The notes beneath the pieces were generated by a model that saw only the letters and a program-made list of their open reading frames with translations, was not told where the DNA came from and made no database searches. From positions 1 through 36,454 of the IMG/VR virus record IMGVR_UViG_3300048044_000171: DNA of 36,454 nucleotides. One strand, written 5' to 3'. The stretch comes from a virus. How positions within the stretch are numbered: the stretch's first letter is position 1; every line of letters starts with the position of its first letter. Shown here piece by piece: positions 13,483 through 21,205 of this stretch. A program made the translations under genes and the position numbers.

Positions 13483-14316
13483 ATGATTCGAGAAATGATT
13501 GTTTTATTTGGTCGTTTAAATTTAATTGCTAACTATGATGATAAGGGGAAATATCTACTTACCAGCTTACAAGCAGATAAGCAGATAAATGTACGTGAAT
13601 TTGACTGGGGATTTTTTGATGTTTCTGAATTTGAATATGAAGATCAGCGTTATATTTTAGGAAATTTGGTAAAATATAAATCAAAATTAACCGAAGAATT
13701 TGTTGATAAACAAACTAGAAGAACAACTAACACACAAATAAATGATCGCGTCGTGGCTAAGTCTGAATTTATTTTACATATAAAAAGTGGATTAATTGCA
13801 TATCATACAATTAATAATCACATAACTCATCAACAATTTCAAAAGTTTTTTGCTGAACTTGTAGAAGCTGCGAATGATTATCTTTTAGTAAATGCCGAGA
13901 TACAGAGTATTAATGAGCAAAATGAAATCTTGGAAGCTATTCAGAAGTTCGAAACAATTAATCGACTCACTATATATTTGCATCCATCAAATCCTCGGTT
14001 TAGTGATCGTTGGGAAAAAGTCGATAAAAAGCTAAAAGCTATGTCTGCCCATTCGTATAGAGCAATTTATCAAACACAAAGTAGCCTTGCAATCGAGGCA
14101 GATGAAGATGCTATGAGCGAAATTTATATGGCCGTTGATGGTTATGGAAGAGCTACCGTCCATGGGACTAAAAATGGTAAATCAGCTACCGCTAGTACTG
14201 TTAATGCACCAATGAAACAAAACATTTCTTTATCGGAAGATCCAAAAGAAATGCTTACTGGTGTTCTCGATAAATTTCGTGAAATTTGGGATAGGATGAC
14301 TAAAAGTGAAATGTAA
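13483..14316 (+). CDS. RexA-like soluble protein of a two-gene module (candidate)
   Basis: 277 residues, ATG at 13483 with AAAGGAG 8 nt upstream. Mixed alpha/beta protein without signal or membrane segments. Distinct stretches are SEFILHIKSGLIAYHTINNH, a helical pair around residues 125-165, LTIYLHPSNPRFSDRWEK, and a Thr/Ser/Lys-rich strand region. I associate this pattern with prophage proteins of the DUF4747 type, from memory only. The next gene overlaps by 11 nt and encodes a four-helix membrane protein. Length and partner match lambda RexA (soluble sensor, about 280 residues) with RexB. No sequence homology to RexA is claimed. Abortive infection is the working hypothesis. Confidence 0.7.
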   Translation: MIREMIVLFGRLNLIANYDDKGKYLLTSLQADKQINVREFDWGFFDVSEFEYEDQRYILGNLVKYKSKLTEEFVDKQTRRTTNTQINDRVVAKSEFILHIKSGLIAYHTINNHITHQQFQKFFAELVEAANDYLLVNAEIQSINEQNEILEAIQKFETINRLTIYLHPSNPRFSDRWEKVDKKLKAMSAHSYRAIYQTQSSLAIEADEDAMSEIYMAVDGYGRATVHGTKNGKSATASTVNAPMKQNISLSEDPKEMLTGVLDKFREIWDRMTKSEM

Positions 14317-14797
14317 GGATTTTTTTATTAGTTGGGATTTCTTTATTGCACTTGTTGTTGGAATTATATGTGCGTGTACTTTCCCTAGCGTGGTGGGGGG
14401 AAGCATTCTAAAAGACATATACTTTACTGTAATAACTGTTTTGGCTATTATATTTCCGATTTTCTTTGCTGCATTGGCGATAATGATGTCATTTAGCGAT
14501 AATGACTTTGTTGATTTTTTAGAAGAAGACCGTATATTTAGTCAATTGTTATCGCAGTTTTCTTTTTCTATAGGAGTACAATTCTTTACTCTTATTCTGG
14601 CACTTTTATTATATGGACATGTATTATTTAATGCGCCGAATCCATTTTTTGGACACTTAAAAATACAAGTAGTTGTTTTTGTCTCCTTGTTTTTATATAC
14701 ACTTATAGCTGTCTATCTTTCTACGCTAGATGCTATTCATTATTTAAAACAAAGAATAAAATTTATTCAAATAAAGTATAAGAATAAAGAAAGATGA
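14306..14797 (+). CDS. Four-helix membrane protein, RexB-like partner (candidate)
   Basis: 163 residues from a GTG that overlaps the previous gene by 11 nt; AGGATG lies about 9 nt upstream. Four hydrophobic helices at about residues 12-32, 38-62, 86-108 and 119-142, joined by an acidic loop (SDNDFVDFLEEDR) and followed by a basic tail (KQRIKFIQIKYKNKER), so both ends are probably cytoplasmic. No signal peptide or catalytic motif. Translational coupling to a soluble partner, the size and four-helix topology parallel lambda RexB. It could equally be a channel-type effector of another abortive system. Very AT-rich compared with the structural genes, in keeping with recent acquisition. Confidence 0.7.
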   Translation: MKCKDFFISWDFFIALVVGIICACTFPSVVGGSILKDIYFTVITVLAIIFPIFFAALAIMMSFSDNDFVDFLEEDRIFSQLLSQFSFSIGVQFFTLILALLLYGHVLFNAPNPFFGHLKIQVVVFVSLFLYTLIAVYLSTLDAIHYLKQRIKFIQIKYKNKER

Positions 14798-14802
14798 ATA
14801 CT

Positions 14803-14828
14803 AGCGTCCTATCCAGGGCGCTTTTCTT
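14803..14828 (+). terminator. Terminator of the two-gene module
   Basis: AGCGTCCT (14803-14810), loop ATCC, AGGGCGCT (14815-14822; one G-U), then TTTTCTT. It directly precedes the next sigma-H-like promoter, repeating the terminator-promoter-gene pattern of the island. Confidence 0.75.
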
Positions 14829-14838
14829 ATGCCCTTTA

Positions 14839-14865
14839 GCAGGAAGACATTGCCTTTTGCCGAAC
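14839..14865 (+). promoter_or_regulatory. Sigma-H-like promoter, cargo cassette 3
   Basis: GCAGGAAGA...GCCGAAC: AGGA and GAAC 17 nt apart; first eight positions agree with RnAGGAwWW except G in a W position. It has the shared CCTTTTG spacer and lies 35 bp before the next gene. Confidence 0.55.
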
Positions 14866-14899
14866 AATGTATAAAAATGGTAAAGGGAGTGTGTATAAG

Positions 14900-15205
14900 A
14901 TGAGTTGGGAAAACGATTTAAGAGATGATAATATTTCAGAATCATATAAACTTGTCGGGGAATGGAAGGTTTATGTTGGACGTAAACGGATTGGAATTAA
15001 GGTTTGGCAGAATAGTAATGGAAAATATGATTATGATACGAGCCATTTTTATCAGGGACCGCAACAACCAGGACCACATCAGTCTAGCCGAGCAAACCTT
15101 GGTACTGATCAAGAGGCCCTCCTTGCAGCGGAGTCTCAAATACTCTCATATTATGACAGTAATTATAACGATGATAAGTACTGGAAACTTAATAATGAAT
15201 ATTAA
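14900..15205 (+). CDS. Small cargo protein, function unknown
   Basis: 101 residues. ATG at 14900 is preferred, as AAAGGGAGTG lies upstream at a suitable distance; an ATG at 14867 would start inside promoter sequence. An N-terminal beta-rich part (YKLVGEWKVYVGRKRIGIKV) is followed by a proline/glutamine linker (GPQQPGPHQS) and an acidic, tyrosine-rich end (SYYDSNYNDDKY). No family recognised. It is the third cassette of the island with its own promoter. Confidence 0.6.
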   Translation: MSWENDLRDDNISESYKLVGEWKVYVGRKRIGIKVWQNSNGKYDYDTSHFYQGPQQPGPHQSSRANLGTDQEALLAAESQILSYYDSNYNDDKYWKLNNEY

Positions 15206-15392
15206 TTAAGAGATGTAAGACTCTATTTTCCATGGTTGGTTTTATAATTACTGGACGAGACTATCCGATTTAATACAGTTTGTGTCCACCTATAAACTCA
15301 ATACATTCAAGCCTTTGCGGTATCACTGGACGAACTTGTCCGGCTGGTGCCGCTTTTTAATACAAAAAAAGAAAACCGTCGGATAGGCAGCT
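15206..15392. other. Intergenic stretch with two related hairpins
   Basis: ACTGGACGA occurs at 15250-15258 and 15325-15333, each beginning a small hairpin (GGA...TCC and GGAC...GTCC). The second is nested in the terminator at 15317-15358. No gene seen. Confidence 0.5.
15317..15358 (+). terminator. Rightward terminator of the cargo island
   Basis: GCGGTATCA (15317-15325) pairs with TGGTGCCGC (15345-15353) with two G-U pairs, encloses GGAC/GTCC, and is followed by TTTTT. It ends transcription of cassette 3 before the convergent small gene. Confidence 0.75.
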
Positions 15393-15569
15393 TTAGCGAG
15401 ACATGCCTTTTGATTTTTGTTTGCGGAGATCATTACAATATTTTTCAGCTTCTTCTTGTGACGTAAATTCATCAAGAAATTTTCCAGTAAAAGAAAATAC
15501 TTTGTAAACAATCGGATCTTTGCTTTCATCCCACTTAATTTTAAAATTTCCGATTTTTTTACTTTCCAT
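15393..15569 (-). CDS. Leftward small protein, function unknown
   Basis: 58 residues (MESKKIGNFKIKWDESKD..., YKVFSFTGKFLDEFTSQEEAEKY, basic tail). ATG at 15569 preceded by GGGGTG at 6 nt; an upstream GTG at 15578 overlaps the ribosome site. A TATAAT lies 40 bp upstream on the minus strand (15614-15609), so this cassette uses a housekeeping-type promoter, unlike the other leftward genes. Resembles short prophage proteins with a single beta-hairpin and helix; no assigned function. Confidence 0.6.
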   Translation of the reverse strand: MESKKIGNFKIKWDESKDPIVYKVFSFTGKFLDEFTSQEEAEKYCNDLRKQKSKGMSR

Positions 15570-15608
15570 TTGCAACACCCCGTTTTTGAAATTGTAATGT
15601 CTAATATG

Positions 15609-15614
15609 ATTATA
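15609..15614 (-). promoter_or_regulatory. -10 of the leftward small gene
   Basis: Minus strand TATAAT. Upstream candidates for a -35 (TTGATC, spacer 21) are poor, so this is a partial promoter call. Confidence 0.35.
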
Positions 15615-15661
15615 CTACTTATTTTGGAAATGTCAGATCAACAATGAAGGCGGTCTATACC

Positions 15662-15850
15662 ATGACAATAATCGAATGCCGCCGAATTGACTGTCTTAAC
15701 CACGGCAAGGAAGTATGTACGGCCAATCGAGTTAAGTGGTACAAGGGAAAATGTGATGAATATATCACGTCCGCAGGCGGGATGAAGTTGCAAATGGCAC
15801 CAATGGAACGGAAACACGGCAGCCTACAGAATTTGAGGACAAAGCCGTAA
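15662..15850 (+). CDS. Small cysteine-rich zinc-binding protein (DUF1540-like)
   Basis: 62 residues from the ATG at 15662 after GAAGGCGG. Pattern CRRIDCLNHGKEVCTA...KGKCDEY gives four cysteines spaced as in the small DUF1540-type zinc-binding units that often precede terminase genes. Role unknown. It is the first rightward gene of the late cluster after the island. Confidence 0.65.
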   Translation: MTIIECRRIDCLNHGKEVCTANRVKWYKGKCDEYITSAGGMKLQMAPMERKHGSLQNLRTKP

Positions 15851-15889
15851 ATGCAATAGCATTAATTTTGGAGGTGGTGACTCAATGTA

Positions 15890-16774
15890 ATGGCTCAGGC
15901 TTATGAGTTAGCCGAAAAAGATTATATTCTCGGATTGAAGTATAAGGCTATAGCTGAAAAGTATGGTGTATCGGAAAATACAGTCAAGTCATGGCGGAAA
16001 AGACATGGCTGGTCTAGGGATAAAACGGCAAAAATAGGTGCACCCATTGCACCCCTAAAAAATCAAAAAGGTTGCACCCCAAAAAATAAGGGAAAACCGG
16101 AACCAGAAGAAGAGCGGTCCGATCAGGAGCAGCTTTTTTGTTATCATTACGTCCGGACGCATAACGCCACGCAAGCGGCTCTTCTGTCTGGATATGCCAA
16201 AGGTGGAAATAAGGCCAGCGCCCAGGTGATCGGCAGCCGCTTATACAATCGCCCACGTGTTAGACAAGAGATTGATCGTTTGACAGAATTATTTCGCCAG
16301 GACATTCATGTCAATATACAGGACTTTATTGCCTTCTGCATGAAGGTGGTTGGCGCTGATGTTGGTGACTATCTGACTTGGGGGCAAAAAGAAGTACCTG
16401 TTATGGGGATGTTTGGGCCTGTAATTAATCAGGAGACAAACGAGCCACTTACTAAAATGGTCAATTATGTCGATCTTGGCGAAAGCGAAATGCTTGATAC
16501 ATCGGTCATTTCTGAAGTCAAGCAAGGCAAGGATGGCATCAGCATTAAGCTAGCAGATAAGAAATGGGCCTGGGAGCAGCTTACGAAGTATTTCGACTGG
16601 CTGCCGGATCAGTGGCAGCGTAAGGTTGAAGGCGAAAGATTAACGCTTGAAAGTAAGAAAGTTAAGTTGATGGAACGTAAGCTTGGCGATGATGACGATC
16701 CCAAAGAAGACGATAACAGCTTTTTGGAAGCTTTGAAAGGTAAAGTCCCGGAGGTGTGGGACAATGGCTCTTAA
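15890..16774 (+). CDS. terS: Terminase small subunit
   Basis: 294 residues; recognises the packaging start site and presents it to the large subunit. An N-terminal helix-turn-helix (AEKYGVSENTVKSWRKRHGW) is followed by a linker and the terminase_2-type core with NATQAALLSGYAKGGNKASA and the RQEIDRL helix, then a helical C-terminal region ending in acidic residues. The ATG at 15890 overlaps a minimal AUG-UAA start-stop (15885-15890), both after the strong GGAGGTGGTG. Overlaps the large-subunit gene by 11 nt. Confidence 0.92.
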   Translation: MAQAYELAEKDYILGLKYKAIAEKYGVSENTVKSWRKRHGWSRDKTAKIGAPIAPLKNQKGCTPKNKGKPEPEEERSDQEQLFCYHYVRTHNATQAALLSGYAKGGNKASAQVIGSRLYNRPRVRQEIDRLTELFRQDIHVNIQDFIAFCMKVVGADVGDYLTWGQKEVPVMGMFGPVINQETNEPLTKMVNYVDLGESEMLDTSVISEVKQGKDGISIKLADKKWAWEQLTKYFDWLPDQWQRKVEGERLTLESKKVKLMERKLGDDDDPKEDDNSFLEALKGKVPEVWDNGS

Positions 16775-18041
16775 GGTTACTCCTTTTAAGTTTGAAACGT
16801 TTTCTAAAAAGCAGCTGCAAGTATTAACCTGGTGGCTACCTAATTCGCCTGTACGCGATATGGATATGATTATTGCTGATGGATCGGTAAGATCTGGAAA
16901 AACAATATCTATGTCATTGTCATATATTCAGTGGTCCATGTCTGAATTTAATGGCGAAAATTTTGGCCTGTCGGGCAAAACTATTGGTTCGTTTAGGCGT
17001 AACGTACTGGTGCCACTCAAACGAATGCTGAAGGCTCTGAAATACCGTGTCAAAGATCATCGCGCCGATAACATGGTTGAGATTAGTAAAGGTGGCAAGA
17101 CAAACTTTTATTACGTGTTTGGTGGTAAGGACGAGCGTAGCCAGGACCTTATACAGGGTATTACGTTGGCAGGTATGCTATTCGATGAAGTTGCATTAAT
17201 GCCCCAGTCATTTGTCAACCAGGCAACGGCTCGCTGTTCAGTAAGCGGTGCTAAGCTTTGGTTTAATTGTAATCCAGAAGGTCCTTATCATTGGTTTAAT
17301 ACTGAATATATTGAGCAGGCGGAAGAAAAGAACGCTGTTTACCTACACTTTACTATGGACGATAATCTGAGTTTATCGGATTCGGTCAAAAACCGTTACA
17401 AACGCATGTATTCAGGCGTCTTTTTTAAGCGTTACATTCTTGGCTTATGGGTAATGGCCGCCGGTGCTATTTATGACATGTTCAGCGAAGAAAAGCATGT
17501 TATAAGGGATGCACCGAAGCACTTCGACAAGTTGTGGATATGCAGTGATTATGGTACCGGAAATGCAACTGTATTTTTGTTGCAGGGGCGAGTAGGAAAA
17601 AAGTATTACACTTTACGAGAATATTACTATGACAGCCGAAAGGTAGGCCGCCAAAAAACAGATGTTGAGTATTCGGTGGACTTGAAAAAATTTATAGATG
17701 ACAGCAAAGATATCTTGCAAGGCCGCCAGGTTACGATTATCGTTGACCCTAGTGCGGCTTCTTTTATAGCTCAGCTACGTAAAGATGGCTTCACTGTTAA
17801 GTCTGCGCAGAATAGCGTGCTTGATGGTATTCGCTGGGTGGCGTCGTTGTTATCTGAGCTCCAATACTTTATTTGTGATGGATGCGTAAATACAATCAAG
17901 GAGAAAAGTGCCTATCTTTGGGATGAGAAGGCCCAGGATAGAGGCGAAGATAAGCCCGTAAAACAAAATGATCATGCTTCAGATGCTGAACGATATGGGC
18001 TATATACTAACCGCACAAAAGGCGGTATGTCTGTTTACTAG
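16764..18041 (+). CDS. terL: Terminase large subunit
   Basis: 425-residue packaging motor, PBSX/SPP1 type. Walker A GSVRSGKT (residues 40-47) and Walker B LFDEVALMP (acids 141-142) form the ATPase; the C-terminal RNase-H-like nuclease is marked by SDYGTGN, VDPSA and the closing NDHASDAERYG acids. Complete in length. Directly precedes the portal gene, the standard order. Confidence 0.96.
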   Translation: MALKVTPFKFETFSKKQLQVLTWWLPNSPVRDMDMIIADGSVRSGKTISMSLSYIQWSMSEFNGENFGLSGKTIGSFRRNVLVPLKRMLKALKYRVKDHRADNMVEISKGGKTNFYYVFGGKDERSQDLIQGITLAGMLFDEVALMPQSFVNQATARCSVSGAKLWFNCNPEGPYHWFNTEYIEQAEEKNAVYLHFTMDDNLSLSDSVKNRYKRMYSGVFFKRYILGLWVMAAGAIYDMFSEEKHVIRDAPKHFDKLWICSDYGTGNATVFLLQGRVGKKYYTLREYYYDSRKVGRQKTDVEYSVDLKKFIDDSKDILQGRQVTIIVDPSAASFIAQLRKDGFTVKSAQNSVLDGIRWVASLLSELQYFICDGCVNTIKEKSAYLWDEKAQDRGEDKPVKQNDHASDAERYGLYTNRTKGGMSVY

Positions 18042-18052
18042 GAGGTGAGAAT

Positions 18053-19510
18053 TTGTCAGATGTAATTGAGTCAAGTTTTGCCAGGTGGCTGCTGGATGAA
18101 GAAGAAGCCAGGATGCAGTATTATCAAAAGTGCCAGAAATATTATGATGGCCTGCATTTAATTATGGCGCCAGATAAATATCTTGATATGGTTCGCCATC
18201 ATTACGGCATTCGTGTCAATTATTGTGATCCGGTTATTGAGGCGCCAGTATCTCGGCTGAAAATTGAAAGTCTAGCCTGTGACGATCCCCAAACACTGGA
18301 TGCGCTTAATGTAATTTGGAAATATAACCGCATGGACGCGAAGACGATCAAGATCCATCGCAACGCTATTAAAAAAGGTGATGCTTTTGCCCAGGTGTGG
18401 CCCCATTTTCCACCAAATAGTACGGTGCCAGATCGATATGAAATAAAATTTTTGACGCCCGACATTGTTTTGCCGATTTATGAAAGTGACGACAGCGAAA
18501 GCTTATCAATGGTCCGCAAGCAATGGGTATCGTTTAATTCTGATGGTCAGCCAGTAGCTCATAAGTGGCTATTTTATACTGACCGAATAGAACGCTGGTA
18601 TTATCCACTTAATCGCAGCATAACAAGCATGACCATCGGGGATTATTCGCGCCTAACTTGGTTGCCTGATGAGACAGACGGTTTTCCGGCTATAGTGGAA
18701 AATCCTTATGGCTTTATCCCGATCATTCATTTTAAAAACAAAGAAGACGATTCGCCATTCGGCAGCAGTGAACTTCACAATGCCTTTAGCATTCAAGACG
18801 GCATAAACAAGTTGGTCGTTGACCTAATGCGGACCGCAGACTTTCAGGCATTTAAGCAGCGCTATATTACGGGTGTTGAAGAAGATGAGCTGCCGCTTAA
18901 TCCTGATACCGGGCGGAGAGAACTGCGAAGTAACCCCGGTGATGTATGGCGGTTTGGTGGCGATGGTGTGGGGCAAGTAGTAACTGTTGGCGAGTTAGAG
19001 TCAGCAGATCCGGCAGGTATTTTATCCAGTATTGATAAACTGGTTGATCATCTTTCGGCTGTTACCAGGACACCCAAGGGAGTACTACAAGATAGTTCAG
19101 GAAGTGCTTCAAGTGGTTTTGCCTTGTCTAAGATTGAGGCACCACTGCTTGATAAGGTTGCGGAGAAACAAATCAGCTTTGGCAACAGTTATGAGGATCT
19201 TAACAAGTTGCTTATTGTTATGCAGCAGTATCATGGCGACTTACCTAAGGGCGAACCGCCTGAAACAAGTCTGAACTGGAAGGAATCAACCTCTGAAAGT
19301 GCCGAGGAGAAGTTATATGATGCTCAGCGCAAGCAGATATTGAAGCAAAACAGTGTTATTTCCGCTAAGCAATGGGCGATTGAAGAAGGTTATACCGAAG
19401 AAGAGATTGCCGCCATGCAGAAAGATATTCAGTCGGAATCTGAGGCTGAAACGGCTAGTCTGGTCGGACCTGGCTTTGCCAATCCGACACCCGAAAGCGG
19501 TACAATGTAG
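18053..19510 (+). CDS. Portal protein (SPP1 gp6-like)
   Basis: 485 residues forming the dodecameric ring through which DNA enters the head. TTG start after AGGAGGTGAG. Recognisable family segments are KCQKYYDGLH, HHYGIRVNYCDPVIEAPVSRL, PIIHFKNKEDDSPFGSSEL and the long clip/crown-like helical region with SGSASSGFALSKIEAPLLDK. The C-terminal tail is acidic and disordered. Its product interacts with the terminase encoded just upstream and the minor head protein downstream. Confidence 0.94.
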   Translation: MSDVIESSFARWLLDEEEARMQYYQKCQKYYDGLHLIMAPDKYLDMVRHHYGIRVNYCDPVIEAPVSRLKIESLACDDPQTLDALNVIWKYNRMDAKTIKIHRNAIKKGDAFAQVWPHFPPNSTVPDRYEIKFLTPDIVLPIYESDDSESLSMVRKQWVSFNSDGQPVAHKWLFYTDRIERWYYPLNRSITSMTIGDYSRLTWLPDETDGFPAIVENPYGFIPIIHFKNKEDDSPFGSSELHNAFSIQDGINKLVVDLMRTADFQAFKQRYITGVEEDELPLNPDTGRRELRSNPGDVWRFGGDGVGQVVTVGELESADPAGILSSIDKLVDHLSAVTRTPKGVLQDSSGSASSGFALSKIEAPLLDKVAEKQISFGNSYEDLNKLLIVMQQYHGDLPKGEPPETSLNWKESTSESAEEKLYDAQRKQILKQNSVISAKQWAIEEGYTEEEIAAMQKDIQSESEAETASLVGPGFANPTPESGTM

Positions 19511-19544
19511 TTGAGGGGGTGGTACTATCGCTACAAACGATGAT

Positions 19545-20459
19545 ATGCAAAAGGCTAAAGCAGAGTATGATAAGCTGCTAAAATCACTTGACGCCGAAAC
19601 ACAAGAAATATTCCGGCAGCATCTTGAACGGCAGCAAGCTTTGATAGCTTCCGGAGGAATAAGTCTCTTGGAAATGCAGAGACTTGCGGATAAACTTCGT
19701 TCTGATATACGAAACCTAATTAAAAGCAAGGCTGTTATCGCGATAGACTTCGCAAAAAAAGTAAAAGCCGCTGACTTCGCACCATATCTGGCTGAAGCAC
19801 AGCGGCTTCTTGCTGCCCAACAAATAGCTGCAGCTGTTATCAAAGACGTCACAAGCTTAAATCGTATTTCACCTGTATTTGGTGGTGGCCTAGATGATAA
19901 GATCCTTGATTCAGTTTGGAATAAAGTCTGGCCAGATGCTTTAACGGTGGATGATCGAATCAAGCTGTTAAGTAAAAAAGCTATGCAATTTACCGAAATG
20001 ACGGTCAAGCAGGGTGTTAGTGAGGGCAAGAGCGCTGCTAATATATCTTATGACCTGAAACAGCACTTTGAAGTTGAGGGGCTAGAGCGTAAAGCAGCTT
20101 TTCGCTTGGCAGCTCACACAACGAATATGTGCTATCAATCGGCGCAGGCAGAAATAAGTATAGATGCTAAGTTTGTCATGGGTATTCGAATTATACGCGG
20201 CTTTTATGGTCCCGCAAGTGAAAATTGTGATATATGTGAGGAGCATGGTGGATCTGCTGATGGTGATGGCAAGGAATACCGAAAATCAGACTTTGGTGGT
20301 AATGATGCTGATATGTTTGTCATGTCGGAAATGCCAGGGTATCACCCAAACTGCAATTGTGGTATCGAAACGATCTACGAAGATGCTGTGCAGTTTGTCA
20401 ATAACGCTTTGAATGGCACTAATGATAGTTCAAGTCATTCTGGGTGGAAATTGAGCTGA
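19545..20459 (+). CDS. Minor head protein (SPP1 gp7/MuF-like)
   Basis: 304 residues. Helical N-terminal half, then a MuF-type C-terminal domain with CDICEEHGG (residues about 225-235) and HPNCNC, probably a zinc site. In SPP1 such proteins bind the portal and affect DNA ejection. The ATG at 19545 has no ribosome site; the strong AGGGGGTG (19514-19521) is 5 nt before an in-frame ATC at 19527, so an AUC-initiated protein six residues longer is likely. A terminator follows. Confidence 0.9.
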   Translation: MQKAKAEYDKLLKSLDAETQEIFRQHLERQQALIASGGISLLEMQRLADKLRSDIRNLIKSKAVIAIDFAKKVKAADFAPYLAEAQRLLAAQQIAAAVIKDVTSLNRISPVFGGGLDDKILDSVWNKVWPDALTVDDRIKLLSKKAMQFTEMTVKQGVSEGKSAANISYDLKQHFEVEGLERKAAFRLAAHTTNMCYQSAQAEISIDAKFVMGIRIIRGFYGPASENCDICEEHGGSADGDGKEYRKSDFGGNDADMFVMSEMPGYHPNCNCGIETIYEDAVQFVNNALNGTNDSSSHSGWKLS

Positions 20460-20482
20460 GAGGAGATGATCCAACATCTTTG

Positions 20483-20507
20483 CCGGGCTAAATCCCCGGT
20501 TGTTTTT
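20483..20507 (+). terminator. Partial terminator between minor head and scaffold genes
   Basis: CCGGG (20483-20487) and CCCGG (20495-20499) with a T-rich tail. Short stem; probably attenuates transcription or sets relative expression of scaffold and capsid, as seen between head genes of other phages. Confidence 0.6.
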
Positions 20508-20571
20508 ATGTCCTACAGGCTGACAATAAACGGCTGGATATGCTGACGAGCTTTATACGGAGGTAAACATA

Positions 20572-21183
20572 ATGAAATTATTTAATTCCCCAGACTTTTT
20601 ACAACTTTTTGCCGATGACGGTGCAGGTGGCGCGGGAACCGGTGGAGAGGGTGGCGGCGCAGGTGGCGCTGCTGGAAGTGGCGACGGCGGTCAAGGTGGA
20701 GCAGCCGGAGGAAAGACGTTTACCCAGGAAGATATTGACGCGATCGTAACCAGGCGATTAGCCAGGGAGCAGAAGACCTGGGAAACCAAGCTTGAAGATG
20801 AAAAGAAAAAGGCCAGCATGACTGAGCAAGAAAAGTTGAAAGCAGCTGCCGAGGAATCCGAAAAGAAAGGCAAAACGGCAGTTGAAGCGGCCAATAAGCG
20901 TATCGTAGCAGCAGAGGCGCGGGTGATAGCATCTGAACTTGGCGTCAAATCGGATAGAATAGGCCATTTGCTGAAGCTGGCCGACTTAAGCGGTGCCGAT
21001 GTCGATGAAAAGGGCGAAGTCAATACTAAGGCCGTGAAACAGGCTATTGAGGCAGTTTTAAAGGATCTGCCAGAACTTAAAGGCGGTGGCCCTGGGGGCT
21101 TTAACCTTGGCGGTGGTCCCGGTTCAAAGGGCGCTGCTGGTGGAATGAACAGTTTTATTAGACAGGCTGCAGGACGCAGCTAA
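20572..21183 (+). CDS. Scaffolding protein (DUF4355-type)
   Basis: 203 residues. Gly/Ala-rich low-complexity segment at residues 15-48, TFTQEDIDAIVTRRLAREQ, then a long charged coiled coil (about 60-115), and a Gly-rich tail ending SFIRQAAGRS. This architecture is characteristic of capsid scaffolds; the C terminus usually binds the capsid shell. It lies directly before the major capsid gene. Ribosome site GGAGG precedes the ATG. Confidence 0.88.
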   Translation: MKLFNSPDFLQLFADDGAGGAGTGGEGGGAGGAAGSGDGGQGGAAGGKTFTQEDIDAIVTRRLAREQKTWETKLEDEKKKASMTEQEKLKAAAEESEKKGKTAVEAANKRIVAAEARVIASELGVKSDRIGHLLKLADLSGADVDEKGEVNTKAVKQAIEAVLKDLPELKGGGPGGFNLGGGPGSKGAAGGMNSFIRQAAGRS

Positions 21184-21205
21184 TTCAATTTAGGGGGAAT
21201 TGTTA

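Noticed and set aside
19313-20029. 238-codon open frame on the minus strand
   Set aside because: Lies fully antisense to the portal and minor head genes, no ribosome site, composition (Ser/Arg/Ala) typical of a shadow of a helical gene.
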